Assembly (NCBI GenBank): GCA_964467165.1
Contig: CAYXOL010000026.1
Location: 5,833 to 69,832, forward strand
Length of the DNA: 64,000 bases
Reading direction: 5' to 3'
Source: Clostridium_AD sp964467165
GTDB taxonomy: Bacteria > Bacillota > Clostridia > Clostridiales > Clostridiaceae
The notes beneath the pieces are model-generated. The model had not been told where the DNA came from. It did not search any database and was given only the letters and a program-made list of their open reading frames with translations. The translations under genes were made by a program, and so were the position numbers. Numbering within the stretch: position 1 is the first letter of the stretch; every line of letters starts with the position of its first letter. Of this stretch, positions 1-7,913 are shown in pieces.

Positions 1-190
1 AAAAAAGTATATATTACTACAACTGCATCTCACTATGCTAAGTAATTCTAAGCTGATTTTATGAAAGATACTAAAAAGTACAAACTCGCTAGCGCTCAAA
101 CATGTACTTTTCTTCACGTATCTTTCATAAAATCATCTAAGAATTATTAAAGCTTGTTCAAATGCAGTTTACGTAATATATACTTTTTTT
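1..190. repeat. long imperfect inverted repeat, MITE-like or giant hairpin
   Basis: The left arm (about 1-81) pairs with the right arm (about 103-190). Matching blocks include 1-17 with 173-190, AACTGCAT at 21-28 with 162-169, and an 18-nt block at 54-71 with 118-135. A short asymmetric centre contains AGCGCT. No coding sequence is seen. It could be a non-autonomous mobile element or a large RNA hairpin. The left limit is the window edge, so it may be longer. Confidence 0.7.
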
Positions 191-204
191 AACGCTTTTA
201 AGGG

Positions 205-237
205 AAACAAAAAAGGGATGTGAAAACATCCCTTTTT
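205..237 (-). terminator. intrinsic terminator of the PHP gene
   Basis: The stem AAGGGATG / CATCCCTT with a 6-nt loop directly follows the minus-strand stop codon. On the minus strand it is followed by a run of T. A short T-run on the other side may let it work in both directions. Confidence 0.8.
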
Positions 238-1069
238 ATGAATCTAATTCTTTTACAAAGATATCTAGCTCATTATGGCTTAGGAAAACTGAACCAATAA
301 CACCATGACTGGTATCAGAGGTTGTAATGCCGTGGAAATCTGAGCCTGCAGTAATAAACTTATTGTATTCTCTAGCCTTTGCTTTTAGAAAAGCCTTTTG
401 TTTTTTTGTATTTACTGGATAGACGGCCTCAATACCGTCAAAATCAAATGCCATCATTTCATCTATAGAAGACTTTTTGATTAGTACAGGGTGGGCAAGT
501 ACTACTAATGCATTAACTTTCTTTAACATAGAGATACCGTCCGCAGTTGAAATTTTCTTGGTTTGCACGTATGCTGGGCTATCGTTCGAAAGTAAATTAT
601 CAAATATATACTTCCAATCATATTTGTAACCAGCATTCATTATAGCTTTAGCTATGTGAGGTCTAGCTATTACCCCCTTGGCATCATCTAAAATTTTCTG
701 ATAATCCAATTTTATATTGAAAAATGTATCTAGATTTTCCACTATCTTTTCAGCTCTTAATACTCTATAATTCTCCATATCCTTTAAGTAATTTTGAAAG
801 ACTCCATTTTTATATTTGTCATCTTTAAAATAACCTAAAATATGAATACTTTCTTTATTGTGAATAGTAGAGAGCTCTATGGCAGGTATTACCCTTATAT
901 TTTCACTTAAACCTTCCCTAATTCCCTCTTCAACATTTAAAGTAGTGTCATGATCTGTTATTGCAATAATATCTAAACCTCTTGTAGAAGCTGTATAAAT
1001 TAATTCCTTAGGACTTAGTTTTCCATCAGATGCATTTGTATGAAGATGAAAATCACCTCTATTGTACAT
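236..1069 (-). CDS. PHP-domain phosphoesterase (TrpH/YciV type)
   Basis: This 277-residue cytosolic protein has the full set of PHP metal-binding motifs: FHLHTNASDG near residue 7, AITDHDT near 36, PAIELS near 62, RPHIA near 137, LAHPVL near 192 and GSDFHG near 243. The family hydrolyses phosphoesters; the best known relatives remove the 3' phosphate of 3',5'-bisphosphonucleosides or trim short RNA 5' ends. The length matches stand-alone TrpH-like proteins, not the PHP domains of DNA polymerases. The start has GAGGTG 8 nt upstream. It seems monocistronic and ends in its own terminator. The exact substrate cannot be told from sequence. Confidence 0.85.
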   Translation of the reverse strand: MYNRGDFHLHTNASDGKLSPKELIYTASTRGLDIIAITDHDTTLNVEEGIREGLSENIRVIPAIELSTIHNKESIHILGYFKDDKYKNGVFQNYLKDMENYRVLRAEKIVENLDTFFNIKLDYQKILDDAKGVIARPHIAKAIMNAGYKYDWKYIFDNLLSNDSPAYVQTKKISTADGISMLKKVNALVVLAHPVLIKKSSIDEMMAFDFDGIEAVYPVNTKKQKAFLKAKAREYNKFITAGSDFHGITTSDTSHGVIGSVFLSHNELDIFVKELDS

Positions 1070-1206
1070 AAAATCACCTCGAATCTAAAGTTTACCATAG
1101 GTCACATATAAATAAATTAAAATAAGTATGTTAAATTATTTACTTTTAATGTGCCTTACATCATTTTAACTAATATTCAGCAATATTGAAAGGGGTTTAT
1201 AATAAA

Positions 1207-2487
1207 TTAACTTAGATTTCTGATTTTTTCAACTTCATTAGTAAATTCTTCATATTCTCGTAGTGTATCTTGATATGCTTTTTCTCTAATAGTATCTAGT
1301 TCATAAAAATTAGTCTTTACTATTTCTACGATGTTCCTATCAATTTCATAAGCATCAGACATTGATACTAGAATATTTAATGCTTTTTCTTTTGTCATTG
1401 AATCTCTATACGGTCGCTTTTCCATTAGAGCAGTGAATATATCTGCAACTGACATAATCCTTGAACCCAAGGGGATTTCTTCATCCTTAAGTCCAAAGGG
1501 ATATCCACTCCCATTTAATTTTTCATGATGTAGTGATCCCCATTGTCTTATAGTTTCAAAACCGCGTACATTCGCTAAAACCCTGTTAGTATGATAAGCA
1601 TGTGTTCGCATTAAATCAAATTCAGCTTTTGCTAAGGGGCCAGGATTTTCGAGTATTTCAGTTGGTATAGCTAGTTTTCCTAAATCGTGAATGTATCCTG
1701 CATATCTTATAATTTTAGCCTGATTCTCACTAAATCCTGCATATTTAGCAATGGTCTCGGAACAAGCAGCTACAGAAGAGGAATGCGATGATGTAAAGCG
1801 ACTTTTAAAATCAACCAAGCGACTCATGAATATCATAAAGTCTTCTAAACTATTGTCGGTATAAATAAAAAAATCATTATTGCTATTTTGTGTGATAAAA
1901 TTGGGTCTGTCAAGATATTGCATGCCTAGCCAAAAGCTATCTTTTTTAGATAGTTCCATATATGCATCAACTATTTGAGGATGAAATAAATCACCCTTTA
2001 CCTTACTTATTTTTTTGTTTATTTTATAAACAGAATTTAGTATATTTGTGTCTTGCGTATTCACTAATATAGAAACTCGGTCAGCTAAATGTAATATATG
2101 ACTCCCCAAGGGGATTGTTTGATTATTTATACCAATACATTCTCCATTCAACCAGCTATAGTGATGATAGCGTATTATTTCCGAAATATTTGAAAATTGT
2201 TTAAATTTATTTAATAATAAATATCCTTTTTCAGCGTGGAAATCATAATCCTTATATTCAAATTCAATAGGTGCAAGTCTTTCTAAAAGTGTTAAACCAC
2301 CAATATCATGTAGTGACCCGGCAATTTCTAATTCAATTTGTTCATGAGTAGATAATTCTAATTGCTTAGCTAAAGAATATGAAATATAGGCTACTAACTT
2401 ATGATGGTTAGCCACAATTGGGCTTACTAGGTCTATAGTTTCAGTTATTGTAAGCACTAACTCTGATAATTGAAATGTGGGAATCAT
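1207..2487 (-). CDS. dual HD / HD-GYP domain protein, probable cyclic-di-GMP phosphodiesterase
   Basis: The 426-residue protein has an N-terminal HD half (HHKLVAY near 28, LHDIGGL near 57) and a C-terminal HD-GYP half (HSSSVA, YIHDLGKLAIP, HAYHTNR, HHEKLNGSGYP, VADIFTA). The HHExxxGxGYP signature is the hallmark of HD-GYP phosphodiesterases, which linearise c-di-GMP. There is no membrane or receiver domain, so the input signal is unknown. I chose the ATG at 2487, preceded by AGAGAGG; a longer frame reaches 2559 but its start lacks such a site. A close paralogue of the same architecture lies at 60935-62212. Confidence 0.82.
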   Translation of the reverse strand: MIPTFQLSELVLTITETIDLVSPIVANHHKLVAYISYSLAKQLELSTHEQIELEIAGSLHDIGGLTLLERLAPIEFEYKDYDFHAEKGYLLLNKFKQFSNISEIIRYHHYSWLNGECIGINNQTIPLGSHILHLADRVSILVNTQDTNILNSVYKINKKISKVKGDLFHPQIVDAYMELSKKDSFWLGMQYLDRPNFITQNSNNDFFIYTDNSLEDFMIFMSRLVDFKSRFTSSHSSSVAACSETIAKYAGFSENQAKIIRYAGYIHDLGKLAIPTEILENPGPLAKAEFDLMRTHAYHTNRVLANVRGFETIRQWGSLHHEKLNGSGYPFGLKDEEIPLGSRIMSVADIFTALMEKRPYRDSMTKEKALNILVSMSDAYEIDRNIVEIVKTNFYELDTIREKAYQDTLREYEEFTNEVEKIRNLS

Positions 2488-2754
2488 TTTATAACAACCT
2501 CTCTTAATAATTTTGCTAAATCCAATATGCTTATTATTACATTTTATTTTATACTTCAAAATACGTCAACGTCAATATTTTTTTACATAATTCGAGTTTG
2601 TTTTTCTAAAAAACCTATAAAAAATATAATAAGTATGGAAAAGCTATGGGGGTCACTGAAGGGGCTATGAATCAATTAAAAGATTACTTTCTAAAATAAC
2701 AAGAGCCTTTATGAGGCTTATTTTAATCCTGATGATTTTCTTCGAATTATTTGC

Positions 2755-2760
2755 TATAAT
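2755..2760 (+). promoter_or_regulatory. possible -10 box of the pab/fol operon
   Basis: A perfect TATAAT sits 31 bases before the pabA start codon, in the only gap upstream of the operon. No good -35 hexamer is visible, so this is a tentative call. Confidence 0.4.
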
Positions 2761-2790
2761 AGGTAATTATAAGAGAATAGGAGAGCGTTT

Positions 2791-3375
2791 ATGTTTTTGA
2801 TGATAGACAATTACGATTCATTTGTATACAACCTAGTTAGATACTTTGAGGAGCTGGGTGAGGAAATATTAATCTATAGAAACGACAAAATTTCAATGGA
2901 GGATATTGAGAGAATTAAACCAGAAGCTATAATTATTTCACCAGGTCCCAAATCACCAGAAGATGCAGGTAAATGTATGGAAATAGTTGAAAAATTCAAA
3001 GAGAGCATACCTATTTTAGGAATATGCTTAGGGCATCAGATTATAGGGAAGGTGTTTGGGGGAAGAATTATTCAAGGCTCGCAGCCAGTACATGGAAAAG
3101 TATTTGAAATTGTACATAGTGGAAAATATATGTTTAAAAACATTGTAAGCCCGATGAAGGTTACAAGATACCATTCTTTAATAATAGAGAGAGCCACATT
3201 GCCAGAAGTGTTAGAAGTAACTAGTGAAACTTATGATGGAGTTATAATGGGAATAAGACATAAGCAGTATCATATTGAAGGGGTGCAATTTCATCCTGAA
3301 GCAGAGCTTACGGAATACGGTCACGAAATTATTAAAAATTTTATTGATGAAGTTAGAACTCAAAAAAAATGTTAA
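2791..3375 (+). CDS. pabA: aminodeoxychorismate synthase, glutamine amidotransferase subunit
   Basis: PabA releases ammonia from glutamine for PabB, which turns chorismate into 4-amino-4-deoxychorismate. The 194 residues form a class I GATase: the start MFLMIDNYDSF, the nucleophile elbow GICLGHQIIG (Cys near 78) and the His/Glu pair in FHPEAE (near 169) are all visible. The length is normal for PabA/TrpG. TrpG is nearly identical in sequence, but pabB, pabC and folP follow directly, so PabA is the better name. It has the RBS AGGAGAG and is followed after 16 bp by pabB. Confidence 0.9.
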   Translation: MFLMIDNYDSFVYNLVRYFEELGEEILIYRNDKISMEDIERIKPEAIIISPGPKSPEDAGKCMEIVEKFKESIPILGICLGHQIIGKVFGGRIIQGSQPVHGKVFEIVHSGKYMFKNIVSPMKVTRYHSLIIERATLPEVLEVTSETYDGVIMGIRHKQYHIEGVQFHPEAELTEYGHEIIKNFIDEVRTQKKC

Positions 3376-3391
3376 AAGCTAAGGAGAAAAA

Positions 3392-4741
3392 ATGGAGCTG
3401 TTAATTGAGAAAATACAAACGGAACTTGATGGTTTTGAAATATATTCAATATTTAAAGAAGATTTAAATACAACATTTTTAGATAGTGCTAGAGACCCGG
3501 AAACTTTAGGACGTTATTCCTTTATAGGGGTCAACTGTTTTTTAACATTTAAAAGTAAGAATGGTAAATGCTATAAAGGTGAAGAAACATATATGGGGGA
3601 TACCTTTGCGGAGTTAGATAAAATTATAAAAGAATATGCTATAGAAAACAATACAGAGTTGCCTTTTGTAGCTGGTGGCATAGGATACTTTTCCTACGAC
3701 TTGGCAAGGGAAGTAGAAGAACTACCCAATATAGCCAAGGAGGATATAGATATACCATATTGCATTTATAATTTTTATGATAACATTATTATCTTGGATA
3801 ATCTTGATAAAAGTGTGTATGTATCTGCACTAGGAATGCTTAAATCACAGAAGGAAAGTATCAAAGATATTACACTCAGGATAAAAAAGGGAAGTAAAAT
3901 TGAATATGAGAAAGTAGGAAGTATAGTTAATAAATTTACTTCAGGTTTTGAAAAGAACAATTATATACATACGGTATCAAAGGTAAGATCTTACATAAAA
4001 ACTGGAGATATATATATTACCAATTTAACTCAAAGATTTACTTGTAACACCCGTAAAAGTCCATATGAAATATACAAGGATTTAAGACACATAAATCCAG
4101 CTCCCTTTGCTGCCTTTATGAATTTTGAAGATTTTAATATAATATGCTCTTCCCCAGAACGATTTCTTTCAATTAAAAATAGAATGGTAGAAACTAGACC
4201 TATAAAAGGTACTATGCCAAGAGGCATAGATGTAGCGGAGGACATAAAAAACAAAAATATACTAATAAACAGTGAAAAGGATAAGTCTGAACTTTTGATG
4301 GTGGTAGACTTAGAACGAAACGATTTAAGTAAAGTATGTAAGATAAACTCTGTTAAAGTAACAGAACTTTTTAAATTAGAGGAGTATAGCACCGTGTTTC
4401 ATTTAGTATCTACTGTAGTAGGGCAGCTAAAAGAAGGTATAAGTCCACTAGAATGCATTAAGGCGTGTTTTCCTGGAGGCTCTATAACAGGTACACCTAA
4501 AATACGTTCAATGGAAATTATTGATGAATTAGAGCCAGTTAGAAGGAATATATACACTGGAGCACTGGGATATTTGGGGTTTGACGGAAACGTAGATTTG
4601 AATATAATTATTAGAACAATTTTAATAAAAGGCAATCATGCTTATTTTGGCGTAGGTGGTGGGATAACTTGGGAGTCCAATGAAAAATGTGAATATGATG
4701 AAACCATAGATAAAGCAAAGGCGCTAATGAGAGTCTTATAG
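3392..4741 (+). CDS. pabB: aminodeoxychorismate synthase component I
   Basis: PabB aminates chorismate with ammonia supplied by PabA. The 449-residue sequence carries the chorismate-binding enzyme signatures TRPIKGTMPRG (the PIKGT lysine is catalytic in PabB), GGSITGTPKIRSMEIIDELE and YTGALGYLGFDG. PIKGT, rather than the PxAGT of anthranilate synthase TrpE, supports PabB. The RBS AAGGAG precedes the ATG. The next gene is separated by a perfect palindromic repeat (4746-4797). Confidence 0.92.
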   Translation: MELLIEKIQTELDGFEIYSIFKEDLNTTFLDSARDPETLGRYSFIGVNCFLTFKSKNGKCYKGEETYMGDTFAELDKIIKEYAIENNTELPFVAGGIGYFSYDLAREVEELPNIAKEDIDIPYCIYNFYDNIIILDNLDKSVYVSALGMLKSQKESIKDITLRIKKGSKIEYEKVGSIVNKFTSGFEKNNYIHTVSKVRSYIKTGDIYITNLTQRFTCNTRKSPYEIYKDLRHINPAPFAAFMNFEDFNIICSSPERFLSIKNRMVETRPIKGTMPRGIDVAEDIKNKNILINSEKDKSELLMVVDLERNDLSKVCKINSVKVTELFKLEEYSTVFHLVSTVVGQLKEGISPLECIKACFPGGSITGTPKIRSMEIIDELEPVRRNIYTGALGYLGFDGNVDLNIIIRTILIKGNHAYFGVGGGITWESNEKCEYDETIDKAKALMRVL

Positions 4742-4745
4742 AGTA

Positions 4746-4797
4746 GTGCCACCCACGTGGCAAGTGGCATCTTTGCCACTTGCCACGTGGGTGGCAC
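4746..4797. repeat. perfect 24-bp-arm palindrome (dispersed repeat)
   Basis: The arms 4746-4769 and 4774-4797 are perfect reverse complements around the loop TCTT. They begin GTGCCACCCACGTGG, far richer in GC than the surroundings. The element lies in the 68-bp gap between pabB and pabC, and the pabC ribosome site starts right after it. There is no T-run after it on the plus strand, so it is not a standard terminator. One arm recurs at 7938-7961. Confidence 0.9.
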
Positions 4798-4809
4798 CAG
4801 GAGGGTATT

Positions 4810-5580
4810 ATGATACTTATAAACGGTAGTTTGAGTGAAGAGAAGATATCCTTGGATAGTGGATTTTACTTTGGACGGGGAGTTTTTGAAACTATATTAG
4901 TTAGGCAAAAACCAATATTTGTTCCAGAACATGTACAAAGGCTAAATAGTGGACTTGGAACAATTGGTGTAAATAAAAAGATTACTGAGGATGAAATTTA
5001 TGTTGGTGCAAAAAAGCTTAATTGTAAAAACTGTGTGCTAAAAATTATGGTATCTGAGAAAAACACTATAATTACTAAAAGAGAAATTCCATATAAAAAT
5101 AGTGACTATGAGGTAGGATTTTCTTTAGGATTAAGTGAGACACGGCGAAATGCATATTCCAACTTAACTTATGTAAAATCTTTCAATTATTTAGAGAATA
5201 TAATAGAGCGGGATAAGATTATAAAAAAAGGGTATAATGAAGCACTATTTTTAAATGCAGAGGGATTTATAAGTGAAGGGGCTATAAGCAATATATTTTT
5301 TGTAAGGGATGGAATTATTTTCACACCTAAGATTAGATGCGGTTTACTACCTGGAATTATACGAGATTTTGTTATAAAAAATTCATTGTCTATTGGATTT
5401 GAAATTCAAGAGGGAGAATTTACATATGGCGAATTAATAGAAGCCCAGGAAGGTTTTATAACTAACAGTATTATGGGTATTATGAAGATAAATAAAATTT
5501 CAGATAAGATTTTATCTGAAAGTGGGGTTGTATCACAAATAAAAAGGTATTATGATAGATATGTAGAAAATTACAAGTGA
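4810..5580 (+). CDS. pabC: 4-amino-4-deoxychorismate lyase
   Basis: PabC splits aminodeoxychorismate into p-aminobenzoate and pyruvate. The 256-residue protein is a PLP fold-type IV enzyme: DSGFYFGRGVFETI near 14, the predicted PLP lysine in VKSFNYLEN, NAEGFISEGAISNIFF and the C-terminal EGFITNSIMGI. The fold is shared with branched-chain and D-amino acid aminotransferases, but the pab context decides. An ATG at 4810 with AGGAGGG upstream is used; a longer frame starting inside the palindrome at 4780 lacks a ribosome site. Confidence 0.88.
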   Translation: MILINGSLSEEKISLDSGFYFGRGVFETILVRQKPIFVPEHVQRLNSGLGTIGVNKKITEDEIYVGAKKLNCKNCVLKIMVSEKNTIITKREIPYKNSDYEVGFSLGLSETRRNAYSNLTYVKSFNYLENIIERDKIIKKGYNEALFLNAEGFISEGAISNIFFVRDGIIFTPKIRCGLLPGIIRDFVIKNSLSIGFEIQEGEFTYGELIEAQEGFITNSIMGIMKINKISDKILSESGVVSQIKRYYDRYVENYK

Positions 5581-5639
5581 TAAAGTTTATTTAGATGGGC
5601 TAGAAGGCGAATACATACTACTCTAAAGGGGTGGGAATC

Positions 5640-6137
5640 ATGGAAAATTATTTAATGAATGAGAGAATTAATCTTATTATAGAAAATCATAGTTTTAAAT
5701 ATAATTTAAAAAAGATAGAAGAGTTAGAAAAACAAAGACGATTTTGTTTGCATGATATGCAACATTTTTTAGACGTGGCAAGAATTATGTATATAATAAG
5801 TCTAGAAAATAACTTTAATATACCCAAACATATAATTTATGCAGCTGCACTGCTGCATGATATAGGGAGGGCAGAAGAATATGAGAATATGACGCCTCAT
5901 AATATTGCTAGTATGGAAATCGCGGGCAACATATTGAGGCAATGTAACTATGACGTCAAGGAAATAGATGATATTTTAGAGGCAATAAATGATCATAGGA
6001 ATAGTAAAGATAAGTTAAATAGTTTAAGCTATATATTATATAAGTGTGACAAGCTTTCAAGAAATTGTGCTAAATGTGATGCCACTTGTGATTGTAAATG
6101 GCCAGTGGAGAAGAAAAACCTGAAGATAACATACTAA
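5640..6137 (+). CDS. HD-domain hydrolase of the folate operon
   Basis: This 165-residue soluble protein has an HD domain with CLHDMQHFLDVAR (His), AALLHDIGRAEEY (HisAsp) and a later NDHR, and ends in a Cys cluster (CDKLSRNCAKCDATCDCKW). HD proteins are metal-dependent phosphohydrolases. Its place between pabC and folP suggests a role in folate synthesis, for example removing phosphates from dihydroneopterin triphosphate, but that is inference. ATG 5640 with AGGGGTGGG is preferred over a GTG at 5631 that sits on the ribosome site itself. Confidence 0.75.
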   Translation: MENYLMNERINLIIENHSFKYNLKKIEELEKQRRFCLHDMQHFLDVARIMYIISLENNFNIPKHIIYAAALLHDIGRAEEYENMTPHNIASMEIAGNILRQCNYDVKEIDDILEAINDHRNSKDKLNSLSYILYKCDKLSRNCAKCDATCDCKWPVEKKNLKITY

Positions 6138-6176
6138 AACTTTAGTGGTCGAATTTAATGTTTATAGGGGGTAGTT

Positions 6177-6983
6177 ATGAAAATAGGAAACCGAAACTTT
6201 GAAATAGGAAAAAGAACTTACATAATGGGTATTTTAAATGTTACACCGGATTCTTTTTCTGATGGCGGAAAATTTAATGATATTGAGACAGCCATAAAGC
6301 ATGCGAAACAAATGGTTTATCATGGAGTAGATATAATTGATATTGGAGGCGAATCTACAAGGCCCGGGCATAAGTCTGTAAGTGAGGAAGAAGAAATTAA
6401 AAGGGTAGTACCTATTATAGAGGCTTTAAAGAGGGAAATAGAGGTGCCTATTTCTGTAGATACATATAAAGGTAAGGTTGCAGAACTTGCCATAAAAGCA
6501 GGGGCAGCTATGATTAACGATGTATGGGGCTTTAAGAAAGATCCGTATATTGCTACAGTTGCAGCTAAGTACAATGTGCCTTGTTGCTTAATGCACAATA
6601 GAGACAATAAAAATTACACTAATTTAATCCAAGATATATTAGTGGATTTAGAAGAAAGTATTGAAATTGCACTAAAAGCAGGAGTTAAAAGAGAAAATAT
6701 AATACTCGACCCAGGCATAGGCTTCGCAAAAAGCTATGAGGATAATTTAAAAACAATGAGTAACTTAGAAAAATTAAATACCCTAGGATATCCAGTACTT
6801 CTTGGAACCTCAAGAAAAACTATGGTGGGATTTGCACTAAATTTACCTGTGGAGGAGAGGCTAGAGGGAACATTAGCAACTACTACTATAGGAATTATGA
6901 AGGGGTGCGAATTTGTAAGAGTACATGACATAAAAGAAAATAAAAGGGTTTGCATCATGACAGATGCTATATGCAGAAAGTAA
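6177..6983 (+). CDS. folP: dihydropteroate synthase
   Basis: FolP condenses p-aminobenzoate with dihydropterin pyrophosphate to dihydropteroate and is the sulfonamide target. The 268 residues show both family signatures: MGILNVTPDSFSDGGKF near 19 and DIGGESTRPG near 57. Further motifs are INDVWGF, ILDPGIGFAKS and LLGTSRK. The length is typical. It stands after the pab genes and 21 bp before the folB-folK fusion, so one operon makes the aminobenzoate half and joins it to the pterin. Confidence 0.95.
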   Translation: MKIGNRNFEIGKRTYIMGILNVTPDSFSDGGKFNDIETAIKHAKQMVYHGVDIIDIGGESTRPGHKSVSEEEEIKRVVPIIEALKREIEVPISVDTYKGKVAELAIKAGAAMINDVWGFKKDPYIATVAAKYNVPCCLMHNRDNKNYTNLIQDILVDLEESIEIALKAGVKRENIILDPGIGFAKSYEDNLKTMSNLEKLNTLGYPVLLGTSRKTMVGFALNLPVEERLEGTLATTTIGIMKGCEFVRVHDIKENKRVCIMTDAICRK

Positions 6984-7004
6984 AAAGAATAAGGGGATAA
7001 TACT

Positions 7005-7823
7005 ATGGACAAAATTTATATAAAAGACTTAGAAGTTTTCGCACATCATGGTGCATTTAAAGAGGAAAAAAAATTAGGACAACGGTTTTTAATTTCATTA
7101 GAACTTTTCCTTAGTTTAAGACAAGCAGGGATTACTGATGATTTAACAAAAACAGTTCATTATGGTGAACTGTGTCAACAGGTTGAGGAAGAGTTTAAAA
7201 AGGAAAGTTATGACTTGATAGAGAAAGCTACAGAAAAACTAGCGGAATTTATACTGCTAAAATACGATTTAGTTGAAAGAGTAGTAGTTAAAATCAAAAA
7301 ACCTTGGGCACCTATTGGAAAGCCTCTTAAGTACGCAGCAGTAGAGTTAGATAGAAGTTGGCATACTGCATACATTGGTATTGGTGGAAATATGGGGGAC
7401 AAAGAAAAAAACGTTAATGGGGCATTAGAGCTTATAGACAATTCACTTCATACTAAAATAACAAAAAGATCAAAACTTTATCAAACAAGTCCTGTAGGAT
7501 ATCTGCAGCAAGAGGATTTTTTAAATTGCGCTATTGAAGTAAAAACGCTTTTAAATCCATTAGAGCTTGTACGATTCCTCTTATCTATAGAAAAGGAATT
7601 TAAACGGGAAAGAGTTATAAGATGGGGACCTAGAACTGTAGATTTGGATGTATTATTATATGATAATGTAATTAGTTCGCTAGAGGAAATAATATTGCCA
7701 CATCCAAGAATGCAGGAAAGGATGTTTGTTTTAGAACCATTGTGTGATATAGCGCCTTACGTTATTCATCCGATTTTGAATAAACCCATAATTCAAATCA
7801 AGGCATCTTTAGAAATCAATTAG
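7005..7823 (+). CDS. folBK: FolB-FolK fusion: dihydroneopterin aldolase and HPPK
   Basis: This is a natural fusion. Residues 1-118 are dihydroneopterin aldolase (IKDLEVFAHHGAFKEEK; VKIKKPWAPI with the catalytic lysine). Residues 123-272 are 6-hydroxymethyl-dihydropterin pyrophosphokinase (AYIGIGGNMGDKEKN; RWGPRTVDLDVLLYDN, the HPPK signature; LPHPRMQERMFVLEPL). The two parts perform consecutive steps before FolP. It is the last gene of the operon and is followed by a strong terminator. Confidence 0.93.
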   Translation: MDKIYIKDLEVFAHHGAFKEEKKLGQRFLISLELFLSLRQAGITDDLTKTVHYGELCQQVEEEFKKESYDLIEKATEKLAEFILLKYDLVERVVVKIKKPWAPIGKPLKYAAVELDRSWHTAYIGIGGNMGDKEKNVNGALELIDNSLHTKITKRSKLYQTSPVGYLQQEDFLNCAIEVKTLLNPLELVRFLLSIEKEFKRERVIRWGPRTVDLDVLLYDNVISSLEEIILPHPRMQERMFVLEPLCDIAPYVIHPILNKPIIQIKASLEIN

Positions 7824-7829
7824 TTAGTA

Positions 7830-7873
7830 AAGCAGGCCAGTATAGTCTAGACTATACTGGCCTGCTTTATTTT
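7830..7873. terminator. bidirectional terminator between folBK and the convergent gene
   Basis: AGCAGGCCAGTATAGT pairs perfectly with ACTATACTGGCCTGCT around the centre CTAG, followed by TTATTTTTG on the plus strand. It sits between two convergent transcription units. Confidence 0.9.
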
Positions 7874-7913
7874 TGTATAGGAAACAGTTTGTGGAAGTGG
7901 CTGTTGATAAAAT

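Noticed and set aside
2470..2670. Plus-strand 66-codon frame upstream of pabA
   Set aside because: Antisense to the 5' region of the HD-GYP gene, no ribosome site.
2791..3375. TrpG (anthranilate synthase) rather than PabA
   Set aside because: Neighbouring pabB with PIKGT, pabC and folP make PabA far more likely.
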